A stretch of DNA of 5,438 nucleotides from Actinomycetes bacterium (lineage in GTDB: Bacteria > Actinomycetota > Aquicultoria > CAJVYJ01 > JAUVQD01): the NCBI GenBank assembly GCA_030666075.1, contig DAOUYN010000081.1, forward strand, positions 1-5,438, written 5' to 3'. Every line of letters begins with the position of its first letter. The first letter of the stretch is position 1. The position numbers and the translations under genes were made by a program. Below the pieces are notes generated by a model, which was not told the DNA's origin, ran no database searches, and worked only from the letters and a program-made list of their open reading frames with translations. Below are positions 1 to 5,438 of the stretch, in pieces.

Positions 1-1
1 C

Positions 2-220
2 AGCGACTGGCAGAGGACTCTGCCGATCCCCTACCCGGCCGAAGACGTCGCGGCTACGGAATTGAGCGTAAAAACGGACGGCGACGGGTTATACTTCAAG
101 GCAGATGATGGCTCGAGGGTTTTGATATGGACCGCAGACGACCAGGTGTTTGGGATCGTCGCCCCGCTCGACAGCCCGCTAAGCCGGGCCGAGCTGCTGG
201 GCTTCGCCCGCGATATCTAG
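2..220 (+). CDS. C-terminal end of a protein with an RseB/DUF4367-like tail (5' end outside window)
   Basis: An open frame enters from the left edge and stops at TAG 218-220, giving 72 visible residues. The fragment alternates short beta-like stretches (ELSVKTDGDGLYFKADD, then RVLIWTADDQVFGIVAPL) and ends in a short helix, SRAELLGFARDI. A tryptophan strand followed by a final 'eeLl..A..l' helix is a pattern I associate with the C-termini of RseB/MucB-like, LolA-like or DUF4367 proteins. These are extracytoplasmic lipid-binding or sigma-factor regulatory proteins. That assignment is inference from a short fragment, and any signal peptide or lipobox would lie outside the window. The stop is 19 bases before the TTG start of the ABC ATPase on the same strand, so the two are probably co-transcribed and the protein may serve the exporter. 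That the frame is coding is fairly likely; the family is uncertain. Confidence 0.55.
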   Translation, partial: SDWQRTLPIPYPAEDVAATELSVKTDGDGLYFKADDGSRVLIWTADDQVFGIVAPLDSPLSRAELLGFARDI

Positions 221-239
221 GGCACCGGCAGGTCGTCGC

Positions 240-1157
240 TTGAATTCGGCCGTCGAGTGCTGGGGGCTGACCAAGAACTATCGTGGCCTGCGGGCACTGG
301 ACGGTCTGAGCCTGAAGATCGAACCAGGCGAGTTCTTTGGGCTCCTCGGACCCAATGGCGCCGGGAAAAGCACCTTTGTGAAGATAATGGTCGGCTTGGT
401 CCGCCAGACCGGCGGCTGGGCCCAGATCGGTGACGCGCCGGCCGGCGGCGTCCGGGCTAACCGGTCTTTCGGGTACCTCCCGGAGCTTTTTCGTTTCCCG
501 CCTTGGATGACCGGGCGCGAGCTCCTCAATCTCCACGGGCGCTTGATAAGTATGTCGAGTCCGGATATCGCTAAACGTTCTACCGAGGTCTTAGAGTTGG
601 CCGGCATGGCCGACGCTGCCGACCGACGGATATCCGGCTACTCAAAAGGGATGCAGCAGCGGATAGGGCTGGCGCAAGCGGTGCTCGGGCGGCCGCCGAT
701 ACTCTTTCTGGATGAGCCCACATCGGCACTTGATCCTGTAGGCCGGGCCCACGTCAGAAACCTGCTGGCGGCGCTCGCGTCCGAAGGCACGACCATAGTG
801 CTCAACTCGCATCTGCTCACCGATGTCGAGCGCGTCTGCGACAGGATCGCCGTTATCGATCACGGGCGGGTCATCAAAACCGGGCGTCCAAGTGACTTGT
901 CTGGCGGCGGCCCGCTCTTGCTGCGCCTTGATGGCTGGGACAAGGCCTTGATCGAGCAGTTGAGCGAACGGTTCGGTCGAGTGGAGACCGACATCAACGG
1001 CCGAGAGATACGAATATATAACGACGACGACGAGGCCGCCCCAAAAGTCGCCGCCTTTATCTCCACGCACGACCGCCGCCTTTATGAATTATGCCGGGAA
1101 AGAGGAACGCTTGAAGATGTTTTTCTGGAGCTTCTAGGACGGGGTGACGGTGAGTAA
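240..1157 (+). CDS. ABC transporter ATP-binding protein (ABC-2/NosF-like)
   Basis: A 305-residue cytosolic ATPase that should drive the permease encoded directly downstream. Motifs in order are Walker A GPNGAGKST at 37-45, Q-loop region GYLPE at 79-83, signature YSKGMQQR at 134-141, Walker B ILFLDE at 154-159 with catalytic E159, D-loop SALD at 162-165, and switch histidine H191 in LNSHLL. The glutamine of the Q-loop is a glutamate here (E82). The SKGMQQR signature and the C-terminal GTLEDVFLELLG (289-300) are typical of ABC-2 exporter ATPases such as those of the NosF, CcmA and drug-export types. The start is TTG at 240. It is the only usable start after the in-frame stop at 180-182, and the first beta strand (VECWGLTKNY) begins at residue 5. 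An AGG at 230-232 gives a weak ribosome site 7 bases upstream. The 3' end overlaps the permease. The substrate is unknown. NosF-type copper or nitrous-oxide reductase maturation is possible, but no nos gene is visible. Confidence 0.93.
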   Translation: MNSAVECWGLTKNYRGLRALDGLSLKIEPGEFFGLLGPNGAGKSTFVKIMVGLVRQTGGWAQIGDAPAGGVRANRSFGYLPELFRFPPWMTGRELLNLHGRLISMSSPDIAKRSTEVLELAGMADAADRRISGYSKGMQQRIGLAQAVLGRPPILFLDEPTSALDPVGRAHVRNLLAALASEGTTIVLNSHLLTDVERVCDRIAVIDHGRVIKTGRPSDLSGGGPLLLRLDGWDKALIEQLSERFGRVETDINGREIRIYNDDDEAAPKVAAFISTHDRRLYELCRERGTLEDVFLELLGRGDGE

Positions 1158-2022
1158 AGTGCTCATTATCGCCCGCCTGACCTTTCAGGAAGCGGCGCGC
1201 AAGCGGATCCTTATCATCGGCGTGGTCCTGACTGCCATCTTTTTGTCGGTTTATTGGACAGGCGTCCACTTCATAACCGAATCGATCCAGCAAGATCGCG
1301 GCGAGTCGGCCGCTATCGACCTGGTCGCCAGCCAATTCGAGACCGCCTTCTGCTTCAACAGGGGCTTGTTCAGGGCCAATATGATAATCGCGATGGTCGC
1401 GGTCTTCACCGCCGGCGGCACGATCGCGACAGAAATAGAACAAGCGACGCTGCACACGATCGTCACCAGACCGATATCGCGGGCGCGTTTGATCATCGGC
1501 AAATGGCTCGGTCACGCTGTGTTGCTCTCTTTGTATTCGACCCTCCTCTACGGATCGATCGTGGCCATCATCTATTTTGAGGGCGGCTGGCTCCCCGACC
1601 ACTTTTTGGCCGGCGGGGCGCTTTTTATCGGGGTGGCGCTAGTCGTCCTGTCGGCGACCATTTTCGGCAGCACTTTGGTGTCGGGAGCGGCCAACTCGGT
1701 TATCGTCCTGCTGCTCTTTATGACAGCCATGATAGGCGGGATCACCGAGCAGATAGGGGCGATACTGGGGCGCGATTCTTTGGTCACGACCGGGGTCATC
1801 TCCGGCTTGTTGATGCCGACCGACCTGATGTATCGTTATGCGGTCAATATGATGAAGCCGGACATGAGCGCCCTCGGGGTAGGGTTTTCTTCGGTCGCAG
1901 CAGATTTCGGTCCTTTTGGGGCCGCATCCGCCCCTAGCGCGACGGTCATCATTTACGCGGCAGTCTTCTCGCTGGCCTTATTGGCTGGAGCGATAGCCGT
2001 ATTCAACCGACGAGACCTATAG
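1144..2022 (+). CDS. ABC-2 family permease subunit (NosY-like)
   Basis: Membrane partner of the preceding ATPase, up to 292 residues. Six hydrophobic segments can be placed by eye at about 22-43, 79-96, 123-144, 155-178, 183-206 and 266-288. The stretch from GGTIATEIEQATLHTIVTRP into ISRARLIIGKWLG (91-123) is the cytosolic coupling region typical of ABC-2/NosY permeases, where family members carry 'E...GTL..ll..PisR...ilGK'. A hydrophilic loop of about 35 residues follows segment 1 and should be extracytoplasmic. The final segment is capped by the basic FNRRDL. The frame overlaps the ATPase end by 14 bases if it starts at GTG 1144, or by 8 if it starts at GTG 1150. AGGA at 1136-1139 sits 4 bases before 1144 and 10 before 1150, so 1150 is a reasonable alternative. 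The overlap implies translational coupling and equal production of the two subunits. The substrate cannot be told from sequence. Confidence 0.88.
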   Translation: MTVSKVLIIARLTFQEAARKRILIIGVVLTAIFLSVYWTGVHFITESIQQDRGESAAIDLVASQFETAFCFNRGLFRANMIIAMVAVFTAGGTIATEIEQATLHTIVTRPISRARLIIGKWLGHAVLLSLYSTLLYGSIVAIIYFEGGWLPDHFLAGGALFIGVALVVLSATIFGSTLVSGAANSVIVLLLFMTAMIGGITEQIGAILGRDSLVTTGVISGLLMPTDLMYRYAVNMMKPDMSALGVGFSSVAADFGPFGAASAPSATVIIYAAVFSLALLAGAIAVFNRRDL

Positions 2023-2034
2023 AGAGTCCCGTCA
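2023..2034. other. Tail-to-tail junction of convergent operons
   Basis: Only 12 bases separate the permease TAG on the + strand from the TrkA stop on the - strand. I see no GC-rich hairpin with a T-tract in the gap or in the nearby coding ends, so no intrinsic terminator is called. The transcripts probably overlap at their 3' ends, or stop by a factor-dependent route. Confidence 0.7.
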
Positions 2035-2691
2035 TCACCCAAATCGCTCCATAAGCTCGTCCTCGTCCTCTACGGCCGTCAGCGCCAGGACCTCATCGCC
2101 TTCTGCCAGCTCCAACTCAGGAACCGGCTCGACCAATTCACGGCCGCGTACGACCGCCACCAGGCGGGTCTGGGACGGCTTGCCGATCGAATCCAGTGTC
2201 CGGTGGCAGGCGGCGCTTTCGGGGGTGATTCTCACCTCGACGAGCGAAACTGCGCCCTCTTTTAACTTGATAAGTGTCACCAGCTCCTCGAATCGAGCTT
2301 CCTCCTCGATCAGCGTGCCGATGATCCGGGCGGCACTGACCGGGGCGTCAACCCCCCATTCACTCGTGTAGAGCCAGCTGTTCTTGGGATTGTTGACCTT
2401 AGCTATCACCCGGGGGGCGCCAAATACGTACTTGGCGAGCCATGATATGACAAGATTATCCTCGTCCTCCCCGGTTACAGCCACGACTAATTCTGCATTA
2501 CGCGCCCCCGCGACCTCCAGTTTTTCCGGATCGCAGCCGTCACCGTTTCTTAACCCGATGCCCTGCGGAGCGCCGAGGGTCGCTAGGACCGTTGGGTCCT
2601 GGTCGATCACGGTGACTTCGTGTCCGGCGGCCGCCAGATCCTGAGCGACGTAAGCACCGGTGCGTCCGGCGCCGACTATCAGCGCGCGCAT
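2035..2691 (-). CDS. trkA: TrkA family potassium uptake protein, CeoC-like RCK subunit
   Basis: A 218-residue cytosolic regulator with one RCK unit: an N-terminal Rossmann domain (TrkA-N, about 1-125) and a C-terminal ligand-binding TrkA-C domain (about 132-215). The nucleotide-binding loop is GAGRTG at 7-12, with acidic D30 at the end of strand 2 (VTVID), which fits NAD(H) binding. The central motif VTGEDEDNLVISWLAK (72-87) and APRVIAKVNNPKN (92-104) resemble mycobacterial CeoC as I recall it. Family members form rings that gate potassium channels or transporters in response to nucleotides. E. coli TrkA is about twice as long because it carries two units; here the two units are separate genes. 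Translation starts at ATG 2691 behind a strong ribosome site. The C-terminus is acidic (EDEDELMERF). The gene lies 48 bases downstream of the CeoB-like gene and is last in the minus-strand block. Confidence 0.92.
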   Translation of the reverse strand: MRALIVGAGRTGAYVAQDLAAAGHEVTVIDQDPTVLATLGAPQGIGLRNGDGCDPEKLEVAGARNAELVVAVTGEDEDNLVISWLAKYVFGAPRVIAKVNNPKNSWLYTSEWGVDAPVSAARIIGTLIEEEARFEELVTLIKLKEGAVSLVEVRITPESAACHRTLDSIGKPSQTRLVAVVRGRELVEPVPELELAEGDEVLALTAVEDEDELMERFG

Positions 2692-2698
2692 ATTGATC

Positions 2699-2704
2699 CA
2701 CCTC
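2699..2704 (-). promoter_or_regulatory. Strong Shine-Dalgarno site of the CeoC-like gene
   Basis: On the minus strand GAGGTG lies 7 bases before ATG 2691, within GAGGTGGATC. This is close to the anti-SD complement and fixes the start of the second TrkA gene. The first TrkA gene has a weaker, more distant AAGGGG at 3403-3408, 12 bases before its ATG. Confidence 0.8.
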
Positions 2705-2739
2705 GAATCATGTTTTCAAGGGCCTCGCCCATACGATCA

Positions 2740-3390
2740 TTACGCGACATCCAACATCCTTTTCAGCTTCGGCATCGCCGAGGACAGGACCGCTAATTGC
2801 AACCCGTCACCCGCTTCGACCGTAGTCCCGAGGCCGGGGATAAATGCCTTCCCTAGACGGACGATCGAGACTACCTTGATCTCGCCGGGCAGGTTGAACT
2901 CGATAACGCGTTTCCCTGACATAGCTGCCGGTACCTCCCCTTCCACCAGATCGATCTCGCCGTTTCCAAAGCTCTGGTGTCTGACTAACTCGCCGTGGAG
3001 CACGATATCTTTGACCTTGTTTGCCGCCCAGCTCGTCGAGGAGATCGTCTCCACGCCCATGCGGCGATACAGGCCCTCGCGCACCGGATCATATATCCTG
3101 GCGATCACTTTCGGTACCCTAAAGCGGTTCTTGGCGATCCGGGCTCCAAGGACATTGGAGTTGTCTCCATTCGTGACCGACACGAACGCGTCCGCTTTTT
3201 CCGTTCCGGCTTCTTCGAGTACATCAATATCAAAGCCGATGCCCAGCACCTTCAGCCCCGAAAAGCGGGGGCCAAGCCGCTCAAAGGCCGCCTTATTCTT
3301 GTCGATCACCGCTATATCGTGGCCCTCAAGCGCCAGTATCTTGGCCAGTTGAGAGCCGACACGCCCACATCCCATTATCACGACATACAT
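2740..3390 (-). CDS. trkA: TrkA family potassium uptake protein, CeoB-like RCK subunit
   Basis: A 216-residue cytosolic RCK subunit built like its downstream neighbour: Rossmann TrkA-N at about 1-125, with GCGRVG at 7-12 and D30 in IAVID, and TrkA-C at about 135-215. MGCGRVG, the AAFERL region, GFDIDVLEEAG (52-62), TNGDNSNVLGARIAK (73-87) and VIARIYDP (95-102) closely resemble mycobacterial CeoB as I remember it, so this is the CeoB member of a CeoB-CeoC pair. The two subunits probably form a heteromeric gating ring that senses NAD(H) or another nucleotide. A potassium channel or transporter is the expected membrane target, but none is encoded beside it. The start is ATG 3390; the first upstream ATG in another frame stops quickly. 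The gene begins 39 bases after the stop of the P-type ATPase on the same strand, with no terminator-like hairpin between, so co-transcription with the pump is likely. Confidence 0.92.
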   Translation of the reverse strand: MYVVIMGCGRVGSQLAKILALEGHDIAVIDKNKAAFERLGPRFSGLKVLGIGFDIDVLEEAGTEKADAFVSVTNGDNSNVLGARIAKNRFRVPKVIARIYDPVREGLYRRMGVETISSTSWAANKVKDIVLHGELVRHQSFGNGEIDLVEGEVPAAMSGKRVIEFNLPGEIKVVSIVRLGKAFIPGLGTTVEAGDGLQLAVLSSAMPKLKRMLDVA

Positions 3391-3429
3391 GGATACTTCA
3401 TTCCCCTTACCTTAGTTCGCTTCAATGTG

Positions 3430-5438
3430 CTACGCCGCTTTCTTCTCCCGTTCAGCCCCGGCCCTATCATCCACAAGATCCTGGGCCGCCCTGCGGGCAT
3501 CGCGCCGTCGCAGCAACAGTTTTCTGCCCTCATCGGCAAAGAAGATGATCGGTGCGAAAGTGAAGGCGATGGCCCATTCGAGCGGGCCAAGCGGGGCCAT
3601 ACCAAAGAATCGCGCGAAGAGCGGGACATACATCAGCAGAGCCGCGACAACCAACTCGAATACAACGCCTACCAGGACCCAGCGGTTGCTGAAAAACCCC
3701 ACCGTGAAGACCGAAGCCCGATGCGTGCGGCTGGCGAAGAGTGTTCCGACTTGGGCGACGACTATCCCCAGGAACGTCATCGTTGTAGCCTCGAGATATA
3801 GCTGATGGCCGGGACTGCCCGCCCCCGATATATCGGGAGCCCCGGGCACCCAGCCCCCTCGATAGAGAACGAAGACAAAGGCGGCCGTGACCAACACGGC
3901 CTCGATCGTGCCTAGCCAGACATATGATCTTATGAGGATCTCGCGATTGAGCAGCGGTTCCTTTTTGGCCCGCGGTGGACGAGACATGATGCCGGGCTCA
4001 GGGGGTTCCACCCCCAGAGCCAGCGCGGGCACTGTCTCTGTCCCGAGGTCGATGGCGAGGATCTGCAAGACAGTGATGCCGAGCGGAAAATTGATATCTT
4101 GCAAGAGGACGAAAAGGACAAACGGCACCACTTCCGGCGTCAAGTGCGCGAAGATGTAGTTGATGAATTTTCGCATGTTGTCGAAGACCACGCGTCCTTC
4201 TTCAACCGCATCGACGATTGTCGCGAAATTGTCGTCCGTGATGACCATATCGGCTGCTTCTTTCGCAACATCCGTGCCGGTCTGGCCCATAGCCACTCCG
4301 ATATCGGCTTTCTTTAAAGCCGGCGCATCATTGACCCCATCACCGGTCATGGCAACGGTCCAGCCGATGGCCCGATAAGCCTGGGCCACCCTCATCTTAT
4401 TCTCGGGCGAGGCGCGGGCAAAAAGTAGATCGCCTTTCTTGAGCAGATCTCTTAGCTCTTCATCGGAGAGGACCTCGAGCTCGGTACCTGTGACGATCCG
4501 TAGTTCCTGGCCGCGCACTAATCCGATGCGCCGCGCGACTGATTCGGCGGTCAGCCCGTAATCCCCGGTGATCATGACAGCCTGCACTCCGGCGCCCCGG
4601 CATTCGGATACGGCCGCCTCCACCTCCGGCCTGGGCGGGTCCATCATCGCCATCATCCCCAAGAAAATCAGGCCGGTCTCCACGTTCTCCGTAGTGATGT
4701 CCGCCGTGTCCACCGGCAGGCTCCGTTTGGCCAACGCTATGACGCGAAGCGCCTTCGCCGCAAAGCCATCATTGACCGCCGTGATCGCCTCTCTATCGGC
4801 CGCAGTCAACTCTCTCACCTCCCCGCCTTCGACCAGGCGATCAGAAAGTCCCAAAACGACCAGCGGCGCCCCTTTTACATACGCCGTCAGTGAATTGCTA
4901 TTGGAGTAGATGACGCTCATACGTTTGCGCTTCGATTCGAACGGCAGCTCATAAACCCGCGGTCGGTCGGTAATGACATCAGTGCCGCCCTTGATGGCAG
5001 CGACGAGCATGGCCGCCTCGGTGGGATCGCCGACGATACGCCAATCATCGCTCTCACCCTCTGGAGAAAGTAGCTTGGCGTTATTGCAATACGCGGCGGA
5101 TTCCAGAGCGGCCCGTAAGGATGCCGTGGCCTCAGTCGCTTCCGGATCGCTTCCGACTGGCACGAAACGACCGCGTGGATCGTAACCGACTCCTTCGACA
5201 CCCCAGGCTTCATAACCGGCCCACACTTCGCGAACCGTCATTTCGTTCTGGGTCAGGGTCCCGGTCTTGTCGGTGCATATTACGTCGGTGGAGCCGAGGG
5301 TTTCTACGGCTGAAAGTCTTTTAACCAGCGCATTACGGGCAGCAAGTCGCTGAACGCCGACCGCGAGAGCTAAAGTCACGGTCGGCAATAGACCCTCTGG
5401 AACGTTGGCTACGATCATCCCGATAGCGAAGGTGAGGC
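3430..5438 (-). CDS. P-type cation-transporting ATPase, P2C (Na,K-ATPase)-like; N-terminal part outside window
   Basis: An inner-membrane ion pump driven by ATP, stopping at TAG 3432-3430. The frame stays open to the right edge (LTFAIG precedes the Met at 5418), so that Met is internal and about 230-300 residues with M1-M3 and the actuator domain are missing. Counting from it, motifs are M4 PEGLL 7-11, phosphorylation site DKTGTLT with D50, GDPTEAAML 130-138, KGAP 182-185, DPPRP 260-264, TGD 284-286 and hinge TGDGVNDAP 358-366. M5-M6 (about 420-465) read AHLTPEVVPF and AIDLGTETVPA. The C-terminal membrane part has IVVAQVGTL in M8, a glutamate in M9 (E588) and FFADEGRKLLLRR at 626-638. These match Na,K/H,K-ATPase M4-M10 better than SERCA. 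Cation-site carboxylates appear as E8, E429, D457 and E461. A charged tail of about 24 residues follows. The transported ion is unproven: sodium, potassium, proton and calcium remain possible. Confidence 0.93.
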   Translation of the reverse strand, partial: LTFAIGMIVANVPEGLLPTVTLALAVGVQRLAARNALVKRLSAVETLGSTDVICTDKTGTLTQNEMTVREVWAGYEAWGVEGVGYDPRGRFVPVGSDPEATEATASLRAALESAAYCNNAKLLSPEGESDDWRIVGDPTEAAMLVAAIKGGTDVITDRPRVYELPFESKRKRMSVIYSNSNSLTAYVKGAPLVVLGLSDRLVEGGEVRELTAADREAITAVNDGFAAKALRVIALAKRSLPVDTADITTENVETGLIFLGMMAMMDPPRPEVEAAVSECRGAGVQAVMITGDYGLTAESVARRIGLVRGQELRIVTGTELEVLSDEELRDLLKKGDLLFARASPENKMRVAQAYRAIGWTVAMTGDGVNDAPALKKADIGVAMGQTGTDVAKEAADMVITDDNFATIVDAVEEGRVVFDNMRKFINYIFAHLTPEVVPFVLFVLLQDINFPLGITVLQILAIDLGTETVPALALGVEPPEPGIMSRPPRAKKEPLLNREILIRSYVWLGTIEAVLVTAAFVFVLYRGGWVPGAPDISGAGSPGHQLYLEATTMTFLGIVVAQVGTLFASRTHRASVFTVGFFSNRWVLVGVVFELVVAALLMYVPLFARFFGMAPLGPLEWAIAFTFAPIIFFADEGRKLLLRRRDARRAAQDLVDDRAGAEREKKAA

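Noticed and set aside
1020..1035. GAC-type short tandem repeat
   Set aside because: It simply encodes the Asp/Glu run NDDDE in the ABC ATPase. It is too short to be a meaningful repeat.
1057..1602. A 181-codon open frame on the - strand
   Set aside because: It is antisense to the ATPase end and the permease. The permease frame shows coherent membrane helices and ABC-2 motifs; this one shows none.
2679..2732. A 17-codon frame on the - strand (MGEALENMIRGGSICAR) spanning the gap between the two TrkA genes
   Set aside because: It overlaps the CeoC-like start in another frame, lacks a clear ribosome site of its own and resembles nothing known. A coupling leader is possible but not supported.
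2660..3352. A 230-codon open frame on the + strand
   Set aside because: It is the antisense shadow of the CeoB-like gene, with low-complexity Ser/Pro/Thr-rich translation and no domain signature.
3391..3429. Possible terminator or promoter between the ATPase and CeoB-like gene
   Set aside because: I found no stem-loop with a T-tract and no convincing -35/-10 pair in these 39 bases, only a weak ribosome site.
2995..3801. A 268-codon open frame on the + strand
   Set aside because: It runs antisense across the start of the CeoB-like gene and the end of the ATPase. Its translation is rich in His, Arg and Pro with no recognisable motif, while both minus-strand genes have clear family motifs.
5416..5418. 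ATG as the start of the P-type ATPase
   Set aside because: It lies in the middle of transmembrane helix M4, just before PEGLL. The frame continues in coding sense to the window edge, so the true start is outside.

Overview
The window holds six protein-coding genes in two convergent blocks and almost no non-coding DNA. The base composition is fairly GC-rich, but ATA isoleucine codons and TTG/GTG starts are also used. The best taxonomic clue is the tandem pair of single-unit TrkA/RCK genes at 2035-3390. Their sequences and order resemble the actinobacterial CeoB-CeoC pair, as I recall it from Mycobacterium. I infer an actinobacterium, or a deep-branching relative outside the very high-GC groups, but this is not proven.

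Left block, + strand, 2-2022. The 3' end of a gene with an RseB/DUF4367-like C-terminus is followed after 19 bases by an ABC ATPase starting at TTG, and then by an overlapping six-helix ABC-2/NosY-type permease. The ATPase and permease should form one exporter or membrane-remodelling complex. No substrate can be read from the sequence. The upstream partial gene may be a lipoprotein or regulatory protein of the same operon.

Right block, - strand, 5438-2035. In transcription order it holds a large P-type cation ATPase that runs off the right edge, then a CeoB-like TrkA subunit, then a CeoC-like TrkA subunit. Gaps are 39 and 48 bases, so co-transcription is likely. The ATPase carries the complete phosphorylation and nucleotide-binding motifs. 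Its M4-M6 and M8-M10 regions look like the Na,K/H,K-ATPase (P2C) group rather than a SERCA-type calcium pump. The TrkA proteins are cytosolic nucleotide-sensing gating subunits that normally pair with a potassium channel or transporter. No such membrane partner is visible here, so the operon pairs an ion pump with two orphan RCK regulators, which suggests a monovalent-cation homeostasis unit.

The blocks meet tail to tail with only 12 bases between stop codons. I saw no RNA genes, CRISPR arrays, mobile elements, long repeats or convincing terminators. The most interesting point is the P2C-like pump linked to CeoB/CeoC. Nothing here is clearly an undescribed system.
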